A stretch of 64,000 bases of DNA. Origin: Linanthus parryae (lineage: Eukaryota > Streptophyta > Magnoliopsida > Ericales > Polemoniaceae). Every line of letters starts with the position of its first letter. The stretch's first letter is position 1. The DNA lies in assembly GCA_023055425.1 (NCBI GenBank), contig JALGPY010000004.1, forward strand, positions 19,119,718-19,183,717, in the 5' to 3' direction. The notes beneath the pieces were generated by a model. The model was given only the letters and a program-made list of their open reading frames with translations, ran no database searches and was not told the DNA's origin. Shown here in pieces: positions 46,845-59,701 of this stretch. The position numbers and the translations under genes were made by a program.

Positions 46845-49800
46845 TGTAATACCCCGATTTTATAAAAGAAGCTAATTTGATAATTTTACATAAAGCTTGG
46901 GAGTATAGTTGTGATTTATAGAAGTTATGAATGAATTAAATCAAAGAAAAGGGTTGTAATTGTGGTTTTGAGAAAGTTATAAAGTAGTTTGATATTATTT
47001 AGAAGGTTATAATTAAAGTTTCCAAGAATATAAAGTTGATAATTTAAAGAATAGGGATGTAGTTGTATTTTAAATAAGTTATATATATTAATCAAACTAA
47101 GTGAGGGGCCTTAATTGTAGTTTTAAGAAGTTGTAAATCAATTAAATTAAAGGATAGGGTTATATTTGTAGTTTTGAGAAGTAATAAATTAATTGAAATG
47201 AAGTTTAGGGGAGGTGACTGTAGTTTAGAGAAGTTAATAATGAATTTAATTAAAAGGTTGGGGAGCTATATGTATTTTAGAAGAATAGGTGTATGTATAT
47301 ACGTATAGTATAATTATCTTTAATCCGTATTTTCCATAACCTGACCCGTATATTCGTATAACCCGGTGATGTATACCGTATTAATCGTATTTCCTCTATT
47401 GACCCGACCCAAAACCCGTATTTTTAATTAAAAATTATTATTATTATTATTATAACTATTATTATTTTTCTCCCAACCTGTCCATATTTTTTCTCTCCTT
47501 TCTCTCTCTCTCTCTCTCTCTCACTCTCTCTCTCTCTCTCACACACGGCCACACCCTCCTCCCTCACACATCACCATCCCTCCTCCCACCTTTTTCTCAA
47601 CCTCCTCCCTCTTCTTTCTTTTCTTCACCGTACACACACACCCACACACACCCACAACTCCTCCTCTCCCACTTCTAATTTAATAAATCCCCTTCCTCCT
47701 CCTACTCTCATATTAAAAAATTCACCATCTTCTTCCTCTTCCCTCCATCACCATCCTTCTCTCACACCTCTACCCCCCTTCCTCCTCCTACCTCTTACAA
47801 AATTTATCTTCTCCCTCAATATTTTAATCACCCTCCTCTCCAAATTTCACTATAAATAGAGTTCTCCTCCTTCTCACTTCACCACCCACACTTCATCACA
47901 ACCTTCTTCTTCTTCTTCTTCTTCACGTTGGCCTAACACCACCACCACCACAATCACCATAACCATCACCAACAACACCCACCTCCCTCACTCTCCAACC
48001 TTCTCCCTCTCCCTCTCGGTAAACAACATCACCCACCACCATCACTACCACTGCCGACACCACCCCCACATCACCTCCATCTCCACCACCCACAAACACC
48101 CTCCACAACACCACCACCATGGCCACCTACGGCACCACCAACTCTCTGCCTCCACCCCTCTCCCACCTCTGTCTCTCTCTCTCTCTCTCTCCTAAACCCA
48201 GCAGAAACAGCGCCACACCCACACCACCATCATAACCCCCGACCTTACCACCAACACCGTTGCCATCACCACCGCCACTTCCGGCCTCCATCACCACCAC
48301 AGCTCCTTAACTCTCTGCACCCACCTCCCTCTCAATCTCTCTCCCTCTTCCCTGCAAAACCCAGCAGAAGTAACACCAACACCACCACCATCATCACCAT
48401 CGGCATCACACCCATCACCGCCGCCATCTCCAGCGGAACCCCTGCACAACCACCCCTCTGTTCCTCTCTCTCCTTCTCCCTTCGATCCCTCTCCCTTCCT
48501 CTCTGATCCAGAGACAACCGGAGCAACAGAAGCAGCAGCGGCCAAAGGCCACCGCCGATCGGACCCGAAGGCCCGACCCGACGGGAGACCCCAGCCGCCG
48601 GTCTCTCTCTCTCTCCCCTCCGTCCCTCGGCTCTCCTCCACCCTCCTAGGGTTCCGAACACACTCAAGAACGCCAGCAACAGCCACCCCCACCACCGGAA
48701 CACCATCTTCTCCGGCGAAGTTCCGACGAAACTTCGGCAACGGATTACTCCTCCATTCGGTAACCAAATTAGTTGATTTTTGGTTTGAATCCAGTTAATT
48801 AGACTTGAATCTGAGTTTTATAACACCAAAACTGAATGGGTGTGATTATTTGATGAGATTTGTGGTTGGGTTTTGGAGAAGATGAAGAAGAGGAACGTGA
48901 ATGTCTAATGGGGCTGATTTTGTCATTTAATAAAAATTGAGGTTGCAAAGTGTTAACTCAGAAACTAATTAAGTTACTAGGGGGTAAGTAAGTGTTATAT
49001 TTATAAAACTTGAGGATCTTGTTATAGTTTATATAATCTGATTTTTATAAATAAACTTAATAATTTCTTAAATCAACTAAAAGTGATTATTTATAGTTTC
49101 TCATATATATAAAAATATGTAACCTTGTATAAAAGTTGAAGAAAATAATATTTGTGTAAACTTGACCATTTTTATGATTTTTTACTTGCAAGTTTATGAA
49201 ATAAACATAAATAGATATTTTTGAATGAAACGTTTAGCTCCTAATTAACAAAATTGTTGATTTAAATAAATAAATGCATATAACTACCCAAGTAATATAA
49301 GCAAAAGGTAATATCTTTATATCTTAGAAAATTTATCACAATTAAATAACTATAAAGCATTTCATGGGAGATTTTATTAATTAAAAAGATATATGTATAT
49401 ATATTGTATGGAAAATAGGGGTTTTAATTAGTATTTTTAGCGTCGGATAAAAGCTAAGAATTTACTTTGTCTTGAAATTTATATGCGAAAGTTAACCAAA
49501 TTATTTTGTGAAATAATAATAAAATTTACAATTTGAAAGGGAGGTTTATGCCTAATTATGTGTTTAATTAAATATGAGTTTATTTAATAATTCTCTTATA
49601 AGTTTGCCACTTAGATTGCTAAATGAAAAAAAAAACAAAAAAAAAACAAAAAGAGTACTTATTCTTCATAAATAAATAGGGAGTTTGGTTGGCACGAAAG
49701 TTTTAAAATAAGAAGTTAACTAATATTTGGAACACGCATCGCATTACTTGCATTATACATGGTAGTTGAAACTTAAATTTTGATTAGGGATTATAAATTG

Positions 49801-50809
49801 TAGGCGACGAGTTCGTAGACGAAGGCTACGTCTATCTGTAGGAGCTATTTCGTGATATTTGCTGTTGCTACGGGAGGTAAGTAAATATACCAGGCTTAGA
49901 GCCTTATCTTCGTTCGTGTCGAAATCACGATTTTATTATATCTCGTCTCAAAATGAATATTTGCTTTGCGTCTTACTTGAAAGCTTGCTTTGCTTATCGA
50001 TAAATGATTTTTGAAACTCTTACATGAAAAGTTAAAATACGTAATAACGTAAAGTGGAAAGAGTTGTGCGGGTGAACAGTATTTGGTTACTTATATATTT
50101 AACTCGGACGCAACCTGCCGGGTCGCTCCATGTACTTACCCTTCTGGCCGCGAGGAGTCTTTAGGGGGTGTCGACACTTATGGTCATGGTTGCTAGTGAA
50201 AGGAAAGGAAAGGAAAGGAAATGATAGATTATCCCCGTATCAACAAGATGATTTAATGAGTTTTTGAGAAAATGATGTTTATAATTAAGATAAGGAAAGT
50301 TTGGGGAATATATTCCCCGTATTGAGATCAAAGGAAAGTTGAAAGACTCACATTTTTAGCAAGAAGTCTTATAATGTTTCATCACTACGTGAAATAAAGC
50401 TAAGTTACTTTATCAAAGTGGATATATATTCCTCATTATTTTTCAAAGTAAAAATATGCCTCATAATCTGTTTACACGTTTGGGTGTTTGCTTATTCAGC
50501 AATTCTCGCTGACTTTGGAAAAACTGCGGTCTTTGTTTTATTCCCCCGCAGATCCAGGAGAAGGGAGCTCGGCATAAGGGAGTCATCGTATCATGTGATG
50601 TCTTGTAGTAATTTAAATAAAGAGAACTCTTAGTTAATCTCACCTTGTGTAATAGTAAGTTGAATATTGTGTTAAGACAATTTGTGAGTTGTAATATATA
50701 ATTATGTTGGTGTTTGTTTCAGTTACCATTGTTCCTAGCATCCGGGCTTAATCCCGGGTGCGGAGTGGCGTTCTCGTATTTCCTCCCCGGCGGGAATACG
50801 GGTGCGTCA
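46845..50809 (+). repeat. Gypsy LTR2 (3965 bp, complete)
   Basis: TGTAATACCCCGATTT to ACGGGTGCGTCA. It serves as 3' LTR of E and 5' LTR of F. TATAAATA at 47851-47858. Splice-donor-like GGTAAGTAA near 49876. It contains the antisense 158-codon frame 48291-48767. It differs from LTR1 at many small sites but has the same architecture. Confidence 0.94.
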
Positions 50810-50813
50810 AAGG

Positions 50814-50825
50814 TGGTATCAGAGC
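50814..50825 (+). promoter_or_regulatory. Primer binding site of Gypsy body F (tRNA-iMet)
   Basis: TGGTATCAGAGC, four bases after LTR2. Confidence 0.9.
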
Positions 50826-51292
50826 AGGCAATCCAAAAAGGAATTAAAACCTGTAGGGTTATATAAAATGAATTTAGGGCAAGAAAGTCTAAAATTTGTC
50901 AAGCCGATTGGGGTATGGGTAGTCCGAGTCTTACTAAAGTCCCACCCACCCGCGACCTTTATTTTAGCTGCCTGAGGTAATTTATGATTTGATAATACTT
51001 GCGATGACTAATTGATCATGAGATATTTTATTAGAATTGATCGTCTTTTGGACGAATATCACTCCCTTGATGGTGAAAAGAATAGAATAATTTGAGATTA
51101 TGAGAAGGAAATAGAAAGGATAAAGTTATGTGTATTATTTGCTAAATGATGCATGCTTCAATTTTACTTGTTAGGGAATACTCTATGAGTAATATTCGTG
51201 TGATAAGAAGAGATAAGTGTGCATTTCATCATCTAAAGTTCATTACACCGCGATAGAATACGCAATAATACAATAGGTGATAGTGTAGGAAT
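50826..51292 (+). other. Gypsy F 5' leader
   Basis: Near-identical to 41532-41998. No gene seen. Confidence 0.7.
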
Positions 51293-52222
51293 ATGACTGA
51301 TAGACCACTGCGATACTACACCAGGAGAGCTCAACAAGAACAGATGGCACAAAACAACAATAGCATGGAGCAATTTTTCACCCAGATGACTCAAGTGATG
51401 AACATTAATGAAGCCCAGGGAGGACCTAATTGGTCCAAGAAGGTGGCTGACATGAAACCGCCGAGTTTCATGGGGAATGAAGATCCCGTCGAGCTGGAGG
51501 ACTGGATCATGGAGATGGACAAAGTCCTAGAATACGTGGAATGCCCAGAAGACCGAAAGGTCAACTGTGCAGTATTCTATCTGAAAAGTACGGCCAATCT
51601 CTGGTGGAGAACCTCACGAGATACTCTGTTGGCCCGACCCAACTTCAATTGTGAAGCCGTCCAGTCTGCCCTCAGATCTCGCTTCTATCCTTCTCACGTG
51701 AAGAGCAATAAGAGGCGAGAATTTCAGAACTTACAACAGGGAAGTGACTCTGTGACCGAGTATTTCCGGAAGTTTATGGAACTGGCTCGGTTTGCAGGCA
51801 ACATGGTGCCTGATGAGGAAGAAAAGGTCGACAAGTTTATGTCAGGTCTACACCTGCACTTGCAAAAAGATATGTCCAACAGGACCTACCCCACTCTTCA
51901 GGAGGCCTATGATAGGGTAGCAAACCTTTAGAGAATTCAGGAGATCCAAGACAACATACGGGGAAAACGCAAGATGGAAGGTTCAGGAAGCAACGCTAAC
52001 GCTTCTAGAGGCAACCAAAACGGTCAAGACAAGAGGCTCAGGCCAACCAACGGCGAAAGTAATCAAGGACAGTATCGAGGAAACCAACAAAACCAGGCAA
52101 CTCAGCGAGTTCGCCGCTATTTCTGCAAGAAGTGCCCAAGGAACCATCCAGGAGAGGACTGTGCGGGAAACGTAGTAACTTGCAACAACTGTGGCAGGAA
52201 GGGACATCGAGCATATGAATGA
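51293..52222 (+). pseudogene. Gypsy F gag
   Basis: Same as E: 212 open codons from MTDRPLRYYTRRAQQ, TAG at 51929-51931, then in-frame continuation to CNNCGRKGHRAYE with TGA at 52220-52222 replacing the last knuckle Cys. Only a few residues differ from E (for example EQFFTQ for EKFFTQ and NEDPVE for NEGPVE). Confidence 0.9.
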
Positions 52223-53190
52223 AGAGCGCAACCAGCAGGTAACCAGCAACCCACGACCCTACAAATTGGATATGGGAACTTTGGAAACCATCAAAACAAT
52301 GGAGGAAATAGTTATGGAAGGCAACAGAACTTCAACCAAGGGAACGCTAGGCAGAATGGAGCCCAGAACCGCAACAACAACGCTGGCCAGGGGACTAACA
52401 TCAACAATGGAGCTGGTGCAGCAGGAGGAACTAGAGCCCATAATGCCAATGTGGGAAGAATTGCAGTCATGACCAAGATTGAGGCTGATGCTGCACATGG
52501 AGTTGTCACGGGTACATTCCTCGTCCATGAGCACCCAGCTTTCGTATTATTTGATTCCGGTGCATCATACTTCTTTCATATCATCATCATTTGTTGAGCA
52601 ATTTGGATTGGATAAGTCATCTAGCATATTCACCCCTATAGCGACACCCACTGGCCAAATAGAAGTATGTGACACCGTATTTTAAGGAGTAGGAGTGAAA
52701 ATTCTAGCATGTACCTTGCCCGCGGATTTGATTAAGTTCGATCTTAAAGGCATAGATGTCATCCTAGGGATGGATTGGCTTAGTAAATACCGGGCCATCA
52801 TTGATTGTTATGATCAAAAGGTTCGATTAAGAGGACCGAACGGGGAGAGGATCTCGTATCGTGGGATCAAGAAGGAGCCCTGTATTAGACTAGTGTCAGC
52901 AATGACCATAGTCAACCAAGTAAAGAAAGGGAATTATGCCTACTTGTGTTACATCCAGGATGTATCCAAGAAGGAGAACGTGCTGGAAGATATTCGAGTT
53001 GTGAGGGAATTTCCTTACGTATTCCCAGATGAGATTCCAGGAATGCCACCTAAAAGGGAATTGGATTTTACCCTGTACTTGGCGCCTCGAACCACACCTA
53101 TATCGAAAGCACCGTACCGGATGGCTCCAGCGGAGTTGAAGGAGCTGAAAGAAAAATTACAAGAACTTCTGGGAAGTTATACATACGACC
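52223..53190 (+). pseudogene. Gypsy F protease region, frameshifted
   Basis: Repeats the E arrangement: DSGAS near 52555, extra base just after, VILGMDWLSKYRAIIDC in the shifted frame, second shift near 53175. It adds a private TAA at 52683-52685 (GAA in E). Confidence 0.88.
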
Positions 53191-54700
53191 AAGTGTTTCA
53201 CCTTGGGGAGCACCAGTGCTTTTCGTGAAGAAGAAAGATGGAAGCTTGAGGCTATGCATTAACTACCGTGAGTTGAACAGTGCAACCATCAAGAATAAAT
53301 ACCCTCTACCCCGGATTGACGATTTGTTCGATCAATTACAAGGGGCTATTGTCTTCTCGAAGATTGATTTGAGATCAGGGTACCATGAGCTTCAGGTAGC
53401 CGAGAAGGATATCCCGAAGACAGCCTTTAGGACGAGGTATGGCCATTATGAGTTCACTGTGATGCCGTTTGGTTTTACCAACGCACCTGCAGTGTTTATG
53501 GACTTGATGAATCGAGTCATGAGGCCATTTCTAGAAAAATTTGTAGTCGTCTTCATTGATGACATCCTCGTGTACTCGAATAGCGAGGAAAACCACGAGG
53601 AACATCTCAGAGAAGTTTTGCGGACTCTGAGACAAGAACAGATGTATGCTAAGCTGTCCAAGTTCGAGTTTTGGCTAGATCGCGTTCCATTTCTGGGTCA
53701 CATCATCTTGAAGGAAGGAATATCAGTGGACCCCGGAAAGATTTCAGCAGTCAAGGATTGGCCAACACCGAAGAACGTATCCGAGATAAGGAGTTTCCTT
53801 GGCTTAGCAGGATACTACAGGCGTTTTGTGAAGGACTTCTCCAAAATTGCTAGGCCATTGACGGCGTTGACAAAGAAAGCAGTCAAGTACCAGTGGACTG
53901 AAAGCTGTGAAGAGGCGTTCCAGACCCTGAAGGAGAAATTAACTACAGCACCAGTATTGGCTCTTCCAAATGATTCAGGTGAGTTTGAGGTTTACAGTGA
54001 TGCATCAAAGAAGGGGCTAGGATGTGTGCTTATGCAGGAAAGAAGGGTGATTGCCTATGCGTCAAGGCAGCTGAAACCCCACGAGGAGAACTATGCCACT
54101 CACGACTTGGAGTTGGCAGCAGTAGTCTTCGCCTTAAAGATATGGAGACATCACTTGTATGGAGCTGTTTTCAAGCTCTACACAGATCACCGCAGCCTAA
54201 AGTACATATTCACTCAGAAGGAGTTGAACAACAGGCAGCGACGTTGGCTAGAGGTCATCAAAGACTATGACTTGCTAATACAGTACCACGAAGGGAAAGC
54301 AAATGTGGTTGCTAACGCATTGAGTCGAAAATCGAGCCATGTAGTGAACTCCATGCTAGATTTGCCAGGTTGGCTATGCCACGAGTTCAGGAAGCTCGAA
54401 ATCGAAGTAGTAGGTCAAGGAGAAGTAAAGAACCTGCTCGGGAGTATGACAGTCGTACCAGACTTCTTGGAAGAGATAAGAAGCAACCAGGAAGGAGATA
54501 TGAAGCTGGAGAGAATCAAGAAGAAGATCGCAGCAGGACAAGCTATAGGATTCCAGATTCATGAGGATGGAAGCATTCGCTACAAAGGAAGGTGGTGTGT
54601 TCCACAGAAATGTGCAGAAACGAAGGAAAAGATGATGCGTGAAGCACACAACACACCTTACTCAGTACATGTGGAGGCGAAAAGCTCTACAAAGACTTGA
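53175..54700 (+). pseudogene. Gypsy F reverse transcriptase and RNase H
   Basis: A longer intact stretch than in E: the listed frame runs 53216-54700, 494 codons, through [26 protein letters not shown] and [11 protein letters not shown] into RNase [15 protein letters not shown] and [11 protein letters not shown] without a stop. It ends when one base is lost near 54670 (VHVEAK where E has VHPGGEK), just before the integrase zinc finger. This is the best-preserved Gypsy coding block in the window. Confidence 0.93.
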
Positions 54701-55902
54701 AGAAGACATTTTGGTGGCCGAACATGAAGAAGGAAGTAGCAGAGTTCGTGGCTAGATGTTTGACATGCCAGAAGGTGAAGTTCGAGCACAAGAGAATGGG
54801 AGGACTCGTTCAACCTTTGGACGTACCAGTTTGGAAGTGGGATTCCATTTCGATGGATTTTGTGACTGCCTTGCCAACGACGAAGAATGGATTCAATCAG
54901 ATTTGGGTTGTAGTAGACAGACTAACGAAGACAGCAAGGTTCATCCCGATGAAGGACACGTGGAACATGGAGCAGAGAGCTGACGCGTATGTCAAGAATA
55001 TAGTAAGGTATCATGGGGTTCCAAGCTTGATCATTTCGGACCGGGACCCTAATTTCCTCTTTCATTTCTGGAAAGCGCTTCAAGAAGCATTGGGAACTCA
55101 ACTGAGATTTAGTACAGCTTTCCACCCAGCTACGGATGGACAGACAGAAAGGACGATTCAAACGTTAGAAGACGTGCTTAGGGCTTGCGTAATGGACTTT
55201 CAAGGATCATGGGTCGACAGACTGCCGCTGATAGAGTTCTCGTATAACAACAACTATCACGCTAGTATTGGCATGGCACCGCACGAGGCTTTGTATGGAA
55301 GGAAGTGTCGAACGCCCTTGTGCTGGAGCGACATAAGCGAAACAGTAGTTATTGGTCCACAGATTATCGAGGAGATGACAGATCAAGTGAGGCTTATCCA
55401 ACAACGAATGAAGGCAGCTCAAGATAGGCAAAAGTCTTATGCAGATCAGAAGAGAAGGCCGTTAGAATTTCAAGTGGGTGAAAAGGCGTTCCTTAAGGTT
55501 TCGCCAACAAAAGGAGTAACGAGATTCAATCAGAAGGGGAAACTTAGCCCAAAGTTCATCTGACCATACAACATTTTGGAGAGAATTGGAGAAGTTGATT
55601 ATCGACTAGATCTACCATCCAACTTGGGGCGAGTACACAATGTCTTTCATGTTTAACAGCTAAAGAAGTATGTACCTGACTCATCCCATGTTTTGGACCC
55701 TGAACCAGTGGAGTTAGACCCATCTTTGACCTACGAGGAGCATCCTGTTAAGATCCTAGATACCAAAACGAGGGACACGCGTACCAAGAGCATTAAGCTG
55801 GTGAAAGTCCTATGGACAAACTATCAGACAGAAGAAGCTACTTGGGAAGCTGAGGATGAGATGCGAAAGAAATACCCACACCTATTTGACGAGGTAATTT
55901 GA
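54697..55902 (+). pseudogene. Gypsy F integrase and chromodomain
   Basis: The open frame 54697-55563 covers the zinc finger [25 protein letters not shown] and [13 protein letters not shown], so all three catalytic acidic residues are in one frame, unlike E. Then TGA at 55561-55563 (KFI*PYN) and TAA near 55655 (HV*QLKKY), both shared with E, precede the chromodomain (PVKILDTKTRD.. to ..EATWEAEDEM) ending at 55902. Confidence 0.92.
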
Positions 55903-56113
55903 GTTCGGGGACGTCACTCTCCTAAGGGGGAGAGGATGTAACCCTTTGAATTTTCATACCATAACACGACACGCCATCACATAAAGTAGCAACACCATAT
56001 TTCACATCATACTCCATCATATCTTATATGCTAGCTAAACATAAAAGCATTTCACTCCCATCGAGTATTTGATTTAAGCTTCGAAGACGAAGCTCAGTTT
56101 AAGGGGGGAAGGA
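55903..56113 (+). other. Gypsy F 3' tail with polypurine tract
   Basis: Same tail as after E but lacking 26 bp (ATTAAGTATTCACATG and neighbouring bases) between short CATCACAT repeats near 55978. Hairpin and purine tract AAGGGGGGAAGGA are present before LTR3. Confidence 0.85.
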
Positions 56114-56765
56114 TGTAATACCCCGATTTTATAAAAGAAGCTAATTTGATAATTTTACATAAAGCTTGGGAGTATAGTTGTGATTCATAGAAGTTATGAA
56201 TGAATTAAATCAAAGAAAAGGGTTGTAATTGTGGTTTTGAGAAAGTTATAAAGTAGTTTGATATTATTTAGAAGGTTATAATTAAAGTTTCCAAGAATAT
56301 AAAGTTGATAATTTAAAGAATAGGGATGTAGTTGTATTTTAAATAAGTTATATATATTAATCAAACTAAGTGAGGGGCCTTAATTGTAGTTTTAAGAAGT
56401 TGTAAATCAATTAAATTAAAGGATAGGGTTATATTTGTAGTTTTGAGAAGTAATAAATTAATTGAAATGAAGTTTAGGGGAGGTGACTGTAGTTTAGAGA
56501 AGTTAATAATGAATTTAATTAAAAGGTTGGGGAGCTATATGTATTTTAGAAGAATAGGTGTATGTATATACGTATAGTATAATTATCTTTAATCCGTATT
56601 TTCCATAACCTGACCCGTATATTCGTATAACCCGGTGATGTATACCGTATTAATCGTATTTCCTCTATTGACCCGACCCAAAACCCGTATTTTTAATTAA
56701 AAATTATTATTATTATTATTATAACTATTATTATTTTTCTCCCAACCTGTCCCATATTTTTCTCT

Positions 56766-56830
<65 letters not shown>

Positions 56831-58794
56831 GGCCACACCCTCCTCCCTCACACATCACCATCCCTCCTCCCACCTTTTTCTCAACCTCCTCCCTCTTCTT
56901 TCTTTTCTTCACCGTACACACACACCCACACACACCCACAACTCCTCCTCTCCCACTTCTAATTTAATAAATCCCCTTCCTCCTCCTACTCTCATATTAA
57001 AAAATTCACCATCTTCTTCCTCTTCTCTCCATCACCATCCTTCTCTCACACCTCTACCCCCCTTCCTCCTCCTACCTCTTACAAAATTTATCTTCTCCCT
57101 CAATATTTTAATCACCCTCCTCTCCAAATTTCACTATAAATAGAGTTCTCCTCCTTCTCACTTCACCACCCACACTTCATCACAACCTTCTTCTTCTTCT
57201 TCTTCACGTTGGCCTAACACCACCTCCACCACAACCACCATAACCATCACCAACAACACCCACCTCCCTCACTCTCCAACCTTCTCCCTCTCCCTCTCGG
57301 TAAACAACATCACCCACCACCATCACTACCACTGCCGACACCACCCCCACATCACCTCCATCTCCACCACCCACAAACACCCTCCACAACACCACCACCA
57401 TGGCCACCTACGGAACCACCAACTCTCTGCCTCCACCCCTCTCCCACCTCTGTCTCTCTCTCTCTCTCTCTCCTAAACCCAGCAGAAACAGCGCCACACC
57501 CACACCACCATCATAACCCCCGACCTTACCACCAACACCGTTGCCATCACCACCGCCACTTCCGGCCTCCATCACCACCACAGCTCCTTAACTCTCTGCA
57601 CCCACCTCCCTCTCAATCTCTCTCCCTCTTCCCTGCAAAACCCAGCAGAAGTAACACCAACACCACCACCATCATCACCATCGGCATCACACCCATCACC
57701 GCCGCCATCTCCAGCGGAACCCCTGCACAACCACCCCTCTGTTCCTCTCTCTCCTTCTCCCTTCGATCCCTCTTCCTTCCTCTCTGATCCAGAGACAACC
57801 GGAGCAACAGAAGCAGCGGCGGCCAAAGGCCACCGCCGATCGGACCCGAAGGCCCGACCCGACGGGAGACCCCAGCCGCCGGTCTCTCTCTCTCTCCCCT
57901 CCGTCACTCGGCTCTCCTCCACCCTCCTAGGGTTCCGAACACACTCAAGAACGCCAGAAACAGCCACCCCCACCACCGGAACACCATCTTCTCCGGCGAA
58001 GTTCCGACGAAACTTCGGCAACGGATTACTCCTCCATTCGGTAACCAAATTAGTTGATTTTTGGTTTGAATTCAGTTAATTAGACTTGAATCTGAGTTTT
58101 ATAACACCAAAACTGAATGGGTGTGATTATTTGATGAGATTTGTGGTTGGGTTTTGGAGAAGATGAAGAAGAGGAACGTGAATGTCTAATGGGGCTGATT
58201 TTGTCATTTAATAAAAATTGAGGGTGCAAAGTGTTAACTCAGAAACTAATTAAGTTACTAGGGGGTAAGTAAGTGTTATATTTATAAAACTTGAGGATCT
58301 TGTTATAGTTTATATAATCTGATTTTTATAAATAAACTTAATAATTTCTTAAATCAACTAAAAGTGATTATTTATAGTTTCTCATATATATAAAAATATG
58401 TAACCTTGTATAAAAGTTGAAGAAAATAATATTTGTGTAAACTTGACCATTTTTATAATTTTTTACTTGAAAGTTTATGAAATAAACATAAATAGATATT
58501 TTTGAATGAAACTTTTAGCTCCTTATTAACAAAATTGTTGATTTAAATAAATAAATACATATAACTACCCAAGTAATATAAGCAAAAGGTAATATCTTTA
58601 TAACTTAGAAAATTTATCACAATTAAATAACTATAAAGCATTTCATGGGAGATTTTATTAATTAAAAAGATATATGTATATATATTGTATGGAAAATAGG
58701 GGTTTTAATTAGTATTTTTAGCATCGGATAAAAGCTAAGAATTTACTTTGTTTTGAAATTTATATGCTAAAGTTAACCAAATTATTTTGTGAAA
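56114..58794 (+). repeat. Gypsy LTR3, 3'-truncated (2681 bp)
   Basis: Starts TGTAATACCCCG; TATAAATA at 57135-57142. It matches LTR2 as far as TTATTTTGTGAAA and then stops, missing the last ~1.3 kb. There is no PBS or body after it. It carries variants shared only with LTR4 (AAACTTTTAGCTCCTTATT, ATGCTAAAG). Confidence 0.93.
56770..56828 (+). repeat. (CT)n microsatellite in Gypsy LTR3
   Basis: 59 bp of uninterrupted CT, the longest pure run among the five LTR copies. Confidence 0.92.
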
Positions 58795-58999
58795 CGATGT
58801 AACCCTTTGAATTTTCATACCATAACACGACACGCCATCACATTAAGTATTCACATGTTACATCACATAAAGTAGCAACACCATATTTCACATCATACTC
58901 CATCATATCTTATATGCTAGCTAAACATAAAAGCATTTCACTCCCATCGAGTATTTGGTTTAAGCTTCGAAGACGAAGCTCAGTTTAAGGGGGGAAGGA
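58795..58999 (+). other. Gypsy internal 3' tail fused to truncated LTR3
   Basis: 205 bp beginning CGATGTAACCCTTTG, the last part of a Gypsy internal region including hairpin and purine tract. It joins the truncated LTR directly, so about 1.3 kb of LTR and over 5 kb of body are missing. It keeps the 26 bp absent from the F tail. Confidence 0.9.
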
Positions 59000-59650
59000 T
59001 GTAATACCCCGATTTTATAAAAGAAGCTAATTTGATAATTTTACATAAAGTTTGGGAGTATAGTTGTGATTTATAGAAGTTATGAATGAATTAAATCAAA
59101 GAAAATGGTTGTAATTGTGGTTTTGAGAAAGTTATAAAGTAGTTTGATATTATTTAGAAGGTTATAATTAAAGTTTCCAAGAATATAAAGTTGATAATTT
59201 AAAGAATAGGGATGTAGTTGTATTTTAAATAAGTTATATATATTAATCAAACTAAGTGAGGGGCCTTAATTGTAGTTTTAAGAAGTTGTAAATCAATTAA
59301 ATTAAAGGATAGGGTTATATTTGTAGTTTTGAGAAGTAATAAATTAATTGAAATGAAGTTTAGGGGAGGTGACTGTAGTTTAGAGAAGTTAATAATGAAT
59401 TTAATTAAAAGGTTGCGGAGCTATATGTATTTTAGAAGAATAGGTGTATGTATATACGTATAGTATAATTATCTTTAATCCGTATTTTCCATAACCTGAC
59501 CCGTATATTCGTATAACCCGGTGATGTATACCGTATTAATCGTATTTCCTCTATTGACCCGACCCAAAACCCGTATTTTTAATTAAAAATTATTATTATT
59601 ATAATTATAACTATTATTATTTTTCTCCCAACCTGTCCCATATTTTTCTC

Positions 59651-59701
<51 letters not shown>

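Noticed and set aside
56114..58794. LTR3 as an independent solo LTR
   Set aside because: It lacks the 3' third and a target duplication, and joins an internal tail directly; it is part of the recombined array.
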